64,000 nt of DNA from Brachyspira suanatina (GCF_001049755.1 NZ_CVLB01000001.1:868001-932000), one strand, 5' to 3'. Shown: positions 52,694 to 61,645, counted from the first letter of the stretch. Program-made: numbers and translations. The notes: generated from the letters alone by a model not told the origin.

Positions 52694-54199
52694 TTACTTT
52701 CTATTTCTTTGAGCTTTTTTTAGAATACCTGCAATTTTTCTAAGTTTAAGATTCTCTGCTATATCTAAAGCAGTATCTCCATGGTCATCTTCTATATTTA
52801 CATCGGCTCCTTTTTCTACTAGAAATTTAACATATGGTTCAGCAAACCTTGATCCTGATGATGCACAAGCCCAAATTAAAGAAGTGTATCCATTATAATC
52901 TTGAGCATTAATATCTGCACCTTTTTCTAATAAAACTTCAGCTAATTTTATACGATATTCCTGAAAACTTTTATTATTAAAATCACCTTCACCCATACCA
53001 AGATATATCAAAGGAGTATATTGGTCTTCATTTTTTATGTTTACATCAGCACCTTGCTCTATTAAAAAATTAGCTATTTCAAAGTCTAGTATATCAATAC
53101 TTCCTTCATCTGAAGTATCAAGAGTTTTATTTAAAGCTGTGTCTCCTTTATTATCTTGTGCATTTATATTGGCTTTTTTTGAAACTAAATATTTTATTAC
53201 ATCCATATTTCTTTCAGGACTATAGTCACATGCTGATATTAAAGCAGTACTTCCTCCTTTATAAAAGTTTACATCTGCACCATTTTCTACTAATAATTTT
53301 ACTGTTTCTAAATTATTTACACCATATATTAAGGCTGTATTTCCATAATTATTGAAAGCATTTATATTTGCCCCTTTTTGTATTAAAAGTTCTACCACTT
53401 TTATATTATGAAGTTTGGAAGCATACATTAAAGGTGTCTCTCCATGATTATTTTTTACATTTATATCTGCACCATTATTTATTAAATATTCTGCAACAGA
53501 TGAATTTTCATCATATCTAGATTCAATATGTTCATAATCTAATGAGAGTAATAGAGGAGTTTCTACTGAGCTATATTCAGAATGTGTTTTGGCATTTACA
53601 TCGGCACCTTTTTCAACTAAAAATTTAACCATATCATAGTCATTTCTTAAAGCTGCTATCATTAAAGGTGTATAATCATAATCTTCAGGATAATGCTCCC
53701 CAGCCTTTATTCTTGATTCTAAGTAAAAACCATTTTCTACTAATACTTTAAACATTTCTCTATTTTGTGCCAATGCTGTTGAAGCTCTATAAGATTTATT
53801 AAGAAGTGATGCTCCATCATTGTCTTTAGTATTTACATCAGCTCCATATTTTATTAATAAATTAAATATTTTTTTAGCATTTTCTAGCATTTCTTCTTTT
53901 CCATAATGATCATAGCGAATATTATAATATAATACAGTGTTTCCATCATTGTCTTTAGTATTTATATCAGCACCATTTTCTAATAAAAATTTAACCATTT
54001 CATAGTTTCCTATTAGAGCAGCTGTCATTAATGCTGTACAGCCGTATTCATCTCGAGCATTTGGATTTGCTCCTTTAGCTAAATATGATTTAACTTCTTC
54101 TATGTTATTATCTTCTACAGCGTAAAATAACGATTCATCTAAAGTCTGAGAATACAAAAAAATATTAAACAAGAATAATATAATAAATACTTTTTTCAT
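52694..54199 (-). CDS. Secreted ankyrin-repeat protein, paralogue of 15266-17080
   Basis: The 501-residue protein has a cleavable signal peptide (MKKVFIILFLFNIFLYSQ) rather than a lipobox, then ankyrin repeats throughout. Blocks around residues 25-250 and the C-terminal 60 residues are almost identical to parts of the ankyrin lipoprotein at 15266-17080, and the promoter, leader and ribosome site are also shared, while the secretion signals differ. This implies duplication followed by exchange or replacement of the 5' coding end. Confidence 0.9.
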   Translation of the reverse strand: MKKVFIILFLFNIFLYSQTLDESLFYAVEDNNIEEVKSYLAKGANPNARDEYGCTALMTAALIGNYEMVKFLLENGADINTKDNDGNTVLYYNIRYDHYGKEEMLENAKKIFNLLIKYGADVNTKDNDGASLLNKSYRASTALAQNREMFKVLVENGFYLESRIKAGEHYPEDYDYTPLMIAALRNDYDMVKFLVEKGADVNAKTHSEYSSVETPLLLSLDYEHIESRYDENSSVAEYLINNGADINVKNNHGETPLMYASKLHNIKVVELLIQKGANINAFNNYGNTALIYGVNNLETVKLLVENGADVNFYKGGSTALISACDYSPERNMDVIKYLVSKKANINAQDNKGDTALNKTLDTSDEGSIDILDFEIANFLIEQGADVNIKNEDQYTPLIYLGMGEGDFNNKSFQEYRIKLAEVLLEKGADINAQDYNGYTSLIWACASSGSRFAEPYVKFLVEKGADVNIEDDHGDTALDIAENLKLRKIAGILKKAQRNRK

Positions 54200-54218
54200 A
54201 TATACCCCCTAAGTATAT
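54200..54218 (-). promoter_or_regulatory. Leader hairpin holding the ribosome site of the second ankyrin gene
   Basis: AUAUAC and GUAUAU flank UUAGGGG as in the leader at 17081-17099. Confidence 0.5.
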
Positions 54219-54223
54219 ACTGG

Positions 54224-54252
54224 ATTATATATTAATTATTATGCTTTGTCAA
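54224..54252 (-). promoter_or_regulatory. Consensus promoter of the second ankyrin gene
   Basis: A perfect TTGACA, a 17-bp spacer and a perfect TATAAT on the minus strand, 24 bp before the ATG. The spacer differs from that at 17105-17133, but the leader is nearly identical. Confidence 0.8.
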
Positions 54253-54319
54253 TTAAAATGACTTTATTCCTGTATAGTTTTTATTAATAGCAATAAAAGA
54301 AGAATAATAAAAAATTGTA

Positions 54320-56182
54320 TTATCTAAAGAATTTTTTATCTAAATATTCTTTTGAGAGCCTTAATACAAAAGGTCTTCCATGAGGGCAGTTTGTAAGTAT
54401 ATTTTCTTCTTCAAGCAAATCAAGTAATGTCTGCATATCGCTATTTGAAAGTTTATCTCCAGCTTTTGGAGAATATTTGCATGATATAGTAGAGCAGGTA
54501 TATTTTATAACTTTTTCTAAATTGTTATTGTCGCCCTTTGAAATGTATATATCCAAAATGTCTTTTATGATTTTTTCAATTTTTTGATTTCTAGGAATGT
54601 ATATTGGTATATCTTCTATTATAATACTATGTTTTGAATTAGCTTCAAATTTTATTCCTAATGATTCTATAGATTCTTTTGAGGCATTTAAAATATCAAT
54701 TTCATAGTCTCTGTACTCAATTTCACAAGGTATAAGGAGTTTTTCATATTCTATTTTTTTTGACATAAGAGTTTTGTATATTCTTTCATAATTGAGCCTT
54801 TCATAAGCGGCATGCTGATCTATTATATACATTTCTCCGCCTCGTTCAGCTATTATATATGATGAAAATACCTGTCCTATTGCTCTTGTGTACTCTCCAA
54901 ATTCTATATTATTGTAGGTAAAATTATTGTTATTTAAATTTGTTTCCTTATTAATATTATTTTCTTCTATTATATTGTCGTTTATATTATCATTGTTTTC
55001 TACATTTGAATCATATTTATTGTAAGTATTGTTTGAATAGCTAGTATTATCATATTTTATTTCGTTTGCTGATTCAGTATTATAATTTGATATGCTAAAT
55101 GTATTGTAATTATTATTCTGCTGTATAGGAAAAGTAGGGGTGATATCCTTATCAAGATCCACTTCTATATTAACAGAATCAAAATTGTTTCCAGAATTAA
55201 TATTATTTACTATAGTATTATACAGTATCCCAGAAATCTCTCTTTCATTTTTTATTCTTACTTCCTTTTTACTAGGGTGGACATTTACATCTATTTTACT
55301 GCTATCTATATTTATGTATAGGAAAAAGAAAGGATATCTCTCTTTAGGTATAGCATTTGAATATGCATTTTTTATAGCATAAGCAAGAACTCTATTCTCT
55401 ATAGGTCTGTTATTTAAGAATATAAAATTATTCTTTCTCATAGATTGGCTTATTTTAGAATTTGAAAATAAACCGTATATTAATACATCATCTTTTTCTA
55501 TTTCAATTTCTATTAAATTTCTAAATACATTGCTGTCAGAGAGATAATTTTCTATTCTTTCTTTTAGAGTATCAACTTTTATATATGAACTTACAACCTT
55601 ACCATTATTTTTAAGTTTCATAGATATTTTAGGCTGAACCAATGCTTCCATATCAAAAACTTCTTTAACTAAGAAAAACTCTCTTGAAACATGTTTTAAG
55701 AATTTATATCTAGCTGGAATATTAAAAAATAGATTTTTGGCTATGATTTTTGTACCCTGTGAAGCGGCGGCAGGTTTATGTTCTATTATTTTACCACCTT
55801 CTACTACTATTTTTCCTCCATTGCTTTCTTCTACACTCTTTGAAACTATTTCTAAATTTGTAACATCGGATATAGAAGCCAAAGCCTCACCCCTGAAGCC
55901 AAGAGTATATATAGAGTCCAAATCTTCTATAGAATGTATTTTACTTGTGGCATGATGTGTTATAGCTAAAGTAAGTTCATTAAATCTTATGCCGTTACCA
56001 TCATCTTCTACTATCATAGATTTAATACCAGCTTCTTCCACAGAAACTTCTATATTTGAAGCTCCTGAATCTATGGCATTTTCTAGTAATTCTTTGAGCA
56101 TAGAAGCCGGTCTTTCTATAACTTCTCCTGCAGCTATGCGATTAGCTACCGATTGCGGTAATTTTATAATATTTTTAATCAT
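54320..56182 (-). CDS. mutL: DNA mismatch repair protein MutL
   Basis: The 620-residue protein has the N-terminal GHKL ATPase motifs KELLENAIDSGA (near residue 29), DDGNGI and TLGFRGEALASIS (near 92), and a C-terminal domain with DQHAAYERLNYE near 455, which fits the endonuclease motif DQHA-x2-E-x4-E, plus CPHGRP near the end. It is therefore a nicking MutL, as expected without MutH. The linker (about 340-425) is extremely Asn-rich. The ribosome site is weak. Confidence 0.94.
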   Translation of the reverse strand: MIKNIIKLPQSVANRIAAGEVIERPASMLKELLENAIDSGASNIEVSVEEAGIKSMIVEDDGNGIRFNELTLAITHHATSKIHSIEDLDSIYTLGFRGEALASISDVTNLEIVSKSVEESNGGKIVVEGGKIIEHKPAAASQGTKIIAKNLFFNIPARYKFLKHVSREFFLVKEVFDMEALVQPKISMKLKNNGKVVSSYIKVDTLKERIENYLSDSNVFRNLIEIEIEKDDVLIYGLFSNSKISQSMRKNNFIFLNNRPIENRVLAYAIKNAYSNAIPKERYPFFFLYINIDSSKIDVNVHPSKKEVRIKNEREISGILYNTIVNNINSGNNFDSVNIEVDLDKDITPTFPIQQNNNYNTFSISNYNTESANEIKYDNTSYSNNTYNKYDSNVENNDNINDNIIEENNINKETNLNNNNFTYNNIEFGEYTRAIGQVFSSYIIAERGGEMYIIDQHAAYERLNYERIYKTLMSKKIEYEKLLIPCEIEYRDYEIDILNASKESIESLGIKFEANSKHSIIIEDIPIYIPRNQKIEKIIKDILDIYISKGDNNNLEKVIKYTCSTISCKYSPKAGDKLSNSDMQTLLDLLEEENILTNCPHGRPFVLRLSKEYLDKKFFR

Positions 56183-56244
56183 AGTTTGTATTTTATCATG
56201 AAATTTAATAAAAAGATATAATTAAATATATATAATAGGAGTAT

Positions 56245-56291
56245 ATGGTATATATGGGATTTTTTATGAAATTTTTATAATTATATACCAT
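56245..56291. repeat. Inverted repeat in the mutL-thiolase control region
   Basis: ATGGTATATA (56245-56254) and TATATACCAT (56282-56291) are perfect inverted 10-mers with a 27-base centre. A GGAG-preceded 12-codon frame starts in it. It could be an operator pair or leader structure. Confidence 0.45.
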
Positions 56292-56379
56292 TTATGTGAT
56301 TATTATAATTAGTTTATTAACTAAAATAAGCAAATAATATACTATAGTCAGGTATTATAAAAAAAATATAAATATTTAA

Positions 56380-56408
56380 TTGAATTTGATAAAAAAATGT
56401 ACTATACT
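56380..56408 (+). promoter_or_regulatory. Promoter of the thiolase operon
   Basis: TTGAAT, a 17-bp spacer and TATACT (56403-56408). An upstream in-frame ATG at 56397 lies inside this promoter, which supports the start at 56463. Confidence 0.65.
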
Positions 56409-56462
56409 AAAAGCAACACATCAATAGAAATGTGGAATTTAATAATTCTTTGGAGATTAAAA

Positions 56463-57650
56463 ATGTCTAGAAAAATAGTAATAGCTAGTGCCTGCCGTAC
56501 AGCAATAGGAAGTATGGGAGGATCTTTAAGTACAGTTCCAGCTGCAGAGTTGGGTGCAGTAGTAATAAAAGAAGCTTTGAATAGAGCTAAAGTTGCTCCT
56601 AATCAAGTTGATATGGTATATATGGGTTGTGTTATACAAGCATCACAAGGTCAGAACGTTGCTCGTCAAAGTTCTATAAAAGCAGGGTTACCAGTAGAAG
56701 TACCTGCTATGACAATAAATGTTGTTTGCGGTTCAGGACTTGATGCAGTAAATATAGCTGCTAATATGATAGCTGCTGGAAATGCTGATATCGTAGTAGC
56801 AGGTGGTACTGAAAATATGTCATTAGCTCCTTACGCTCTTAAAAAAGCTCGTTATGGTTACAGACTTGGTAATGATACAGTAATAGATACTATGGTTAAT
56901 GATGCTTTAACAGATGCATTCAATAATTACCATATGGGTATTACAGCAGAAAACGTTTGTGATGATTGGAAACTTACTCGTGAAGAATTAGATGCATTTG
57001 CTGCTAATTCTCAGCAGAAAGCAATTAAAGCTCAGGAAGCTGGTGCTTTCAAAAAAGAAATAGTACCTGTAACTATCAAAACTAAAAAAGGTGATATAGT
57101 ATTTGATAAAGATGAAGGCCCTAGAGCTGGAACTACAGTAGAAAGCTTGGCCAAATTAAAACCAGCATTCAAACCAGACGGCGGAAGAGTAACAGCAGGT
57201 AATTCTTCTAGTATTAATGACGGAGCTGCTGCAGTAGTAGTAATGAGCGAAGAAAAAGCTAAAGAATTAGGTATTAAACCTATGGCTACTTGGATTGCAG
57301 GTTGCTTAGGCGGTGTTGAACCTAGAATTATGGGTATCGGACCAGTTGCTGCTACTAAAAAATTAATGGCTAAAACAGGATTAACTATTAAAGATTTCGA
57401 TATCATTGAATCTAATGAAGCTTTCGCTGCTCAATCAGTTGCAGTTGGTAAAGAATTAGGTATTGATGTAGAAAAACAACTTAACCCTAATGGCGGTGCT
57501 ATAGCTTTAGGACACCCAGTAGGTGCTTCTGGATGTAGAATCCTTGTTACTTTACTTCATGAAATGGAAGCTAAAAATGCTAAGAGAGGACTTGCTACTC
57601 TTTGTATTGGCGGTGGTATGGGCTGTGCTACTATAGTAGAAAGAGAATAG
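56463..57650 (+). CDS. thlA: Acetyl-CoA acetyltransferase (thiolase)
   Basis: From the ATG at 56463 (TTTGGAG upstream) the protein has 395 residues. It condenses two acetyl-CoA to acetoacetyl-CoA. Catalytic Cys89 is in [11 protein letters not shown], with NEAFAAQ near 319, [10 protein letters not shown] near 350 and the second cysteine in CIGGGMG near 382. It starts the thl-crt-hbd operon that leads from acetyl-CoA towards crotonyl-CoA and butyrate. Confidence 0.95.
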   Translation: MSRKIVIASACRTAIGSMGGSLSTVPAAELGAVVIKEALNRAKVAPNQVDMVYMGCVIQASQGQNVARQSSIKAGLPVEVPAMTINVVCGSGLDAVNIAANMIAAGNADIVVAGGTENMSLAPYALKKARYGYRLGNDTVIDTMVNDALTDAFNNYHMGITAENVCDDWKLTREELDAFAANSQQKAIKAQEAGAFKKEIVPVTIKTKKGDIVFDKDEGPRAGTTVESLAKLKPAFKPDGGRVTAGNSSSINDGAAAVVVMSEEKAKELGIKPMATWIAGCLGGVEPRIMGIGPVAATKKLMAKTGLTIKDFDIIESNEAFAAQSVAVGKELGIDVEKQLNPNGGAIALGHPVGASGCRILVTLLHEMEAKNAKRGLATLCIGGGMGCATIVERE

Positions 57651-57722
57651 TACTTTTTAATAATAGATAGTGTTTAAGTCTGATTTATTTAATGAAATAA
57701 CTTTTAAAAATAAGGTTATCAA

Positions 57723-57768
57723 ATACTAGCCTTTGTAGTGTGTATTTTCTATATACAAAGGCTAGTAT
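57723..57768 (+). repeat. Intercistronic hairpin between thiolase and crotonase
   Basis: A perfect 15-bp stem, ATACTAGCCTTTGTA with its complement at 57754-57768, with a 16-base loop and no T-tract. Confidence 0.7.
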
Positions 57769-57823
57769 ATAAATATGAAATTATGCTTCATAATAATAAT
57801 TTTACTGTGGTAAGGAGAAAAAA

Positions 57824-58600
57824 ATGGAATTTATTAAATATGAAGAAAAAGGTATGATTGGTATTATTACCATAAGCAGAGAAAAAGCTCTTAATGCTCT
57901 TAACTCTGAAGTTTTAGGTGAAATTGAAAAAGCTTTTGATGCAGTAGATATTAACAATATAAGATGTTTAATATTAACAGGTGCCGGAGAGAAATCTTTT
58001 GTTGCTGGTGCTGATATAGCTGAAATGAGTACATGTACTAAAGCAGAAGGAGAAGCTTTTGGTAAAAAAGGAAATGATGTATTTAGAAAAATAGAAACTT
58101 TCCCTATTCCTGTAATAGCTGCAGTTAATGGATTTGCTTTAGGCGGCGGATGTGAAATAGCTATGAGCTGTGATATACGTATTTGTTCTGAAAATGCTAT
58201 ATTTGGTCAGCCTGAAGTTGGACTAGGAATTACTCCTGGTTTCGGAGGTACTCAGAGACTTCCTAGAATAGTTGGTGTTGGTATGGCTAAACAAATCATA
58301 TATTCAGCTAAAAATATTAAAGCTGATGAAGCTTTAAGAATAGGTCTTGTTAATGCTGTTTATCCTCAAGCAGAACTTATGGCTCAAGCTGAAAAATTAG
58401 CTAATACTATAGCTGCTGCAGCTCCTATAGCTGTACGTAATTGTAAAAAAGCTATTAACGAAGGCTTACAAGTAGATATGGATAAAGCTATCGTTATAGA
58501 AGAAAAATTATTCGGTTCTTGTTTTGAAACTGAAGATCAAAAAGAAGGTATGAAAGCTTTCTTAGAAAAAAGAAAAGTTGAAAAATTTGTTAATAAATAA
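57824..58600 (+). CDS. crt: 3-hydroxybutyryl-CoA dehydratase (crotonase)
   Basis: The 258-residue enoyl-CoA hydratase family protein has EKSFVAGADIAEM near residue 60 and GGGCEIAMSCD near 107 for the oxyanion hole, and the catalytic Glu residues in the GQPEVGLGITPGFGGTQRL stretch near 132. It dehydrates 3-hydroxybutyryl-CoA to crotonyl-CoA between the thiolase and the dehydrogenase genes. AAGGAG precedes the ATG. Confidence 0.93.
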   Translation: MEFIKYEEKGMIGIITISREKALNALNSEVLGEIEKAFDAVDINNIRCLILTGAGEKSFVAGADIAEMSTCTKAEGEAFGKKGNDVFRKIETFPIPVIAAVNGFALGGGCEIAMSCDIRICSENAIFGQPEVGLGITPGFGGTQRLPRIVGVGMAKQIIYSAKNIKADEALRIGLVNAVYPQAELMAQAEKLANTIAAAAPIAVRNCKKAINEGLQVDMDKAIVIEEKLFGSCFETEDQKEGMKAFLEKRKVEKFVNK

Positions 58601-58612
58601 TTAAATTTCAAA

Positions 58613-58649
58613 GCTATAAACAGTTATCTACATAAACTTGGTTTATAGC
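58613..58649 (+). repeat. Intercistronic hairpin between crotonase and dehydrogenase
   Basis: GCTATAAAC (58613-58621) pairs with GTTTATAGC (58641-58649), with a 19-base loop and no T-run. Confidence 0.55.
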
Positions 58650-58681
58650 CGTAAATAATAAATAAAAAAAGGAGTTATAAA

Positions 58682-59524
58682 ATGAAAGTAGGTGTAATTG
58701 GTGCAGGTGCTATGGGTTCTGGTATAGCACAAGCTTTTGCTCAAACAGAAGGTTATGAAGTTTATTTATGCGATATAAAAGAAGAATTTGCTGCAGGCGG
58801 TAAAGAAAAAATCGCTAAAGGTTTTGCTGGAAGAGTAGCTAAAGGTAAAATGCAGCAGGCTGATGCTGATAAAATTTTAGCTAAAATCACTACTGGTTTA
58901 AAAGAAATTTGTAAAGATGCAGATTTAATTGTTGAAGCTGCTTTTGAAAATTTAGAAGTTAAAAAAACAACATTCTCTGAATTACATAAAATTTGTAAAC
59001 CTGATTGTATTTTCTCTTCTAACACTTCTTCTCTTTCTATTACAGAAATAAGTGCTGGAATAGGCAGACCAGTTGTAGGTATGCACTTCTTTAACCCAGC
59101 TCCTGTTATGAAATTGGTTGAAGTTATTTCAGGTCTTAATACTCCTAGAGATATAGTTGAAAAAATCATTAAAATATCTGAAGAAATAGGAAAAACTCCT
59201 GTAGAAGTTAAAGAAACAGCTGGTTTCGTAGTTAACCGTATACTTGTTCCTATGATCAATGAAGGTATTGAGCTATATTCTATGGGTATAGCTTCAGCTG
59301 AAGGTATTGATAATGCTATGAAATTAGGTGCTAATCACCCAATGGGACCTTTAGCTTTAGGTGATTTAATAGGACTTGATATAGTGCTTGCTATCATGGA
59401 AGTTCTACAAAAAGAAACAGGTGATCCTAAATACAGACCTAGTGCTTTACTTAAAAAAATGGTTAGAGGCGGATTACTAGGACAGAAAACTGGAAAAGGT
59501 TTCTACGATTATACTAAGAAATAA
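58682..59524 (+). CDS. hbd: 3-hydroxybutyryl-CoA dehydrogenase
   Basis: The 280-residue protein has the NAD-binding [17 protein letters not shown] motif at residue 3, [11 protein letters not shown] near 117 and [15 protein letters not shown] with the catalytic His near 138. It reduces acetoacetyl-CoA to 3-hydroxybutyryl-CoA. It is the last gene of the operon and ends at a clear terminator. AAAGGAG precedes the ATG. Confidence 0.95.
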   Translation: MKVGVIGAGAMGSGIAQAFAQTEGYEVYLCDIKEEFAAGGKEKIAKGFAGRVAKGKMQQADADKILAKITTGLKEICKDADLIVEAAFENLEVKKTTFSELHKICKPDCIFSSNTSSLSITEISAGIGRPVVGMHFFNPAPVMKLVEVISGLNTPRDIVEKIIKISEEIGKTPVEVKETAGFVVNRILVPMINEGIELYSMGIASAEGIDNAMKLGANHPMGPLALGDLIGLDIVLAIMEVLQKETGDPKYRPSALLKKMVRGGLLGQKTGKGFYDYTKK

Positions 59525-59846
59525 TATTATTTTTACTCATTTATATCAAAAATGCGGGTAAGATATGCAAATTATCTTCCCGTATTTTTTTATTTTGATT
59601 TTTGTATGTAATATTATGTAAGAAGTGCAATATTTTATTTGTATTAATATAGTAATATCATTAACATATTAAATATGATTATATTGTTAACAATAATACT
59701 ATTTTCTAAATATTTATGAAATTATAAAGAATTTAATAAGAATTATAAAAAAAATTTTATTATAATACTATTATATTCAATAATGTTTAAATTTTTTATT
59801 ATATTTTATTATATTATATAATAAATAATAAAAATGGGGATAAAAT
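59525..59846. other. Spacer upstream of the globin gene
   Basis: After the hbd terminator the remaining 250 bp are extremely AT-rich and carry no gene. The perfect palindrome TATTGTTAACAATA at 59682-59695 is the only clear signal and may be a regulator site for the globin. No convincing -35/-10 pair could be chosen. Confidence 0.6.
59548..59591 (+). terminator. Intrinsic terminator after hbd
   Basis: AAAAATGCGGG plus AAGATA pair with TATCTT plus CCCGTATTTTT, with one bulged base, followed by a T-run. Confidence 0.88.
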
Positions 59847-60221
59847 ATGAAATACAATGAAATAAACAACGAAGGTATAGAAAAGTTAATGGATATATTC
59901 TATGCCAGAATTAGAACACATGAACAATTAGGACCTATATTTAATGGGGCAGTTGGTATTGATGATGCTTCTTGGGAAAGACATAAAGAAAAAATAGCTA
60001 AATTTTGGAAGACTATGCTTTTGAATGAAAATTTATATATGGGAAACCCTGTACAGCCTCATATTAATTTGCTTCCTTTTGATATTAAGCTTTTTGATGT
60101 TTGGCTTGATTTATTTAAAGAATGTTTAGATCAAGTGTTTGAAGAAAAACCTGCTGAACATTTCTATGAAGTTGCTTGCAATATAGCTAAAAATTTCAAA
60201 GCAGTATTATTTCAGCAATAA
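59847..60221 (+). CDS. Truncated haemoglobin, group III-like
   Basis: The 124-residue protein has the group III truncated globin pattern: IFYARIRTHEQLGPIFNGAVG near residue 17, HKEKIAKFWKTMLL near 46, and GNPVQPHINLLPF near 66 containing the likely haem-ligand histidine. It probably binds oxygen or nitric oxide in the cytoplasm of this oxygen-sensitive organism. A GGGGAT site precedes the ATG. It is convergent with a MarR regulator. Confidence 0.88.
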   Translation: MKYNEINNEGIEKLMDIFYARIRTHEQLGPIFNGAVGIDDASWERHKEKIAKFWKTMLLNENLYMGNPVQPHINLLPFDIKLFDVWLDLFKECLDQVFEEKPAEHFYEVACNIAKNFKAVLFQQ

Positions 60222-60231
60222 ATGATATTTC

Positions 60232-60273
60232 AAGGTGAAGGATAATTTTATAATATAGTTTTATCCTTTGCCT
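60232..60273. terminator. Bidirectional terminator between globin and marR-type genes
   Basis: AAGGTGAAGGATAA pairs with TTATCCTTTGCCTT over 14 bp (two wobble pairs), overlapping the end of the MarR gene. Confidence 0.75.
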
Positions 60274-60690
60274 TTATACATCTGATATATTTTTTCTTAT
60301 TTTCTCTAATATAGATGTAAATTTATTTGTATCTTCTTCGCTTAATTCTTTTACTATATTTTCTAAAACTTTACTTTCATAAGTTTCCATAATGGGAAGA
60401 TTCTCTTTTGCTTTATCTGTTAGAAATAATGAAAAGGCTCTTTTATCAAGTTTATTTTCTTTTCTAATTATAAAAGATTTTGATTCCAATTTGTCTATCA
60501 TAGCTTTTACTGTATTTTGATCTTTATCTAGTCTGAATGATAATTCTTTTTGAGATATTCCTTCTTCTTTGGCAAGTTCTTTTAATACTATTAACTGTTC
60601 CGGTGTAATATCAAATTCATTTATTTGTTTGCCTATATACTGATATATTTTTCTAGCAGTATAACAAACATCGTATCCTATATTTTTAAT
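60274..60690 (-). CDS. MarR-family regulator with apparent AUU start
   Basis: The full MarR fold is encoded from an ATT at 60690: dimer helix NIGYDVCYTARKIYQYIGKQ, then ITPEQLIVLKEL, the helix-turn-helix EGISQKELSFRLDKDQNTVKAMIDKLESKSFI, the wing and C-terminal helices; 138 residues. The frame has no ATG, GTG or TTG upstream of the internal ATG at 60501, which would delete the dimer and recognition parts. AAGGAG lies 6 bp before the ATT, which is excellent spacing. The alternative is a regulator whose start codon has been lost. The gene follows the metallo-hydrolase gene and probably represses it. Confidence 0.75.
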   Translation of the reverse strand: MKNIGYDVCYTARKIYQYIGKQINEFDITPEQLIVLKELAKEEGISQKELSFRLDKDQNTVKAMIDKLESKSFIIRKENKLDKRAFSLFLTDKAKENLPIMETYESKVLENIVKELSEEDTNKFTSILEKIRKNISDV

Positions 60691-60705
60691 ATTAAACTCC
60701 TTATA

Positions 60706-60742
60706 TAAAAAATGCTATCATAAACTAATATTATGATAGCAT
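60706..60742 (-). terminator. Terminator or operator between the metallo-hydrolase and MarR genes
   Basis: A perfect 12-7-12 inverted repeat (ATGCTATCATAA with its complement, 60712-60742) is followed on the minus strand by five or six T. It ends only a few bases before the MarR ribosome site, so it could attenuate MarR expression or bind MarR itself. Confidence 0.75.
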
Positions 60743-60777
60743 ATATTTTGTTTTTTGTTAATAATTGCTGTTGTTTT

Positions 60778-61620
60778 TTATTTATTTAATTCTTTTTCAG
60801 CTCTTTCTATTAAAGAGTTTAAATATTTTTCCATATTATCTTTTGACATAATGAATGGATTTTGTTCATTTGCTTTTAGATTGCCTGCTTTTTCTAAATT
60901 AGCATATCCATTGTCAGCGAATAAATGTGCTGTTAATGATACAGATGCATTTCTTGATATAGCTTCTTTTTTGAAATATTCAGCTGAAGTTTTATATTTT
61001 GATATTAAATCTCTATCTTTTGGAAGTCCTGTGCCTCCCCAAAGTACAGCAGTGTATTCTTTTCCTCTAAATTTTACAGGAAATATAAAAGAAGTGCATC
61101 CTGCAGTATGTCCCGGTGTTTCTAATATAGTTATGCTTGTATCTCCTAGTTTTATTATATCTTTATCTTTTGAATATATATCAACTTTTGTTTTTGGAGA
61201 ACGAGGAGAATTTGCTCCAGTGTTTAAATTGTACATTAAATCTGTATCTGTTTTTGTAAGTATAACTTTAGCACCGTATTTTTCTCTTAAATATTTAGCT
61301 CCGCCGTAATGATCTCCATGTCCATGACTCAATATTATATATTTTAATTGTTTTGGGTCTAATCCGAAGCCTTTAATGCCATCTTCTATAAGTTTAGCAT
61401 CCCTGTCGTCCCACATAGAATCTATCAATATTAAGCCGTCTGATGTACTTATCACCCAAGCGACAACACTCACAGTACCTATACAATATACATTATCAAA
61501 TACTTTAGTTGGTTTTAAAGGAGTATTATCGTTTAGGTAATCCATCGGAGTCTTTTCAGCAGCAAACACTGAAAAAATTAATATTAAATAAATGAAAAAA
61601 GTTTTTTGCCAAAATAACAT
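60778..61620 (-). CDS. Secreted metallo-beta-lactamase-fold hydrolase (subclass B3-like)
   Basis: The 280-residue protein has a signal peptide (about 1-20, ending FSVFAA), the metal motif SHGHGDHYGG near residue 100 and ETPGHTAGC near 164, with WGGTGLP downstream, in the style of subclass B3-like enzymes. It acts outside the cytoplasm. Whether it hydrolyses beta-lactams or another ester or lactone cannot be told from sequence. A MarR regulator gene follows and a palindrome lies inside its promoter. CCTCC on the plus strand gives a good AGGAGG site. Confidence 0.85.
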   Translation of the reverse strand: MLFWQKTFFIYLILIFSVFAAEKTPMDYLNDNTPLKPTKVFDNVYCIGTVSVVAWVISTSDGLILIDSMWDDRDAKLIEDGIKGFGLDPKQLKYIILSHGHGDHYGGAKYLREKYGAKVILTKTDTDLMYNLNTGANSPRSPKTKVDIYSKDKDIIKLGDTSITILETPGHTAGCTSFIFPVKFRGKEYTAVLWGGTGLPKDRDLISKYKTSAEYFKKEAISRNASVSLTAHLFADNGYANLEKAGNLKANEQNPFIMSKDNMEKYLNSLIERAEKELNK

Positions 61621-61645
61621 GATTTATACCTCCTTATCTATTTAA

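Noticed and set aside
58762..59259. Long open frame of 165 codons antisense to hbd
   Set aside because: The + strand hbd protein has all its motifs. The antisense frame has no ribosome site and no recognisable motif; long antisense frames are common against such codon usage.
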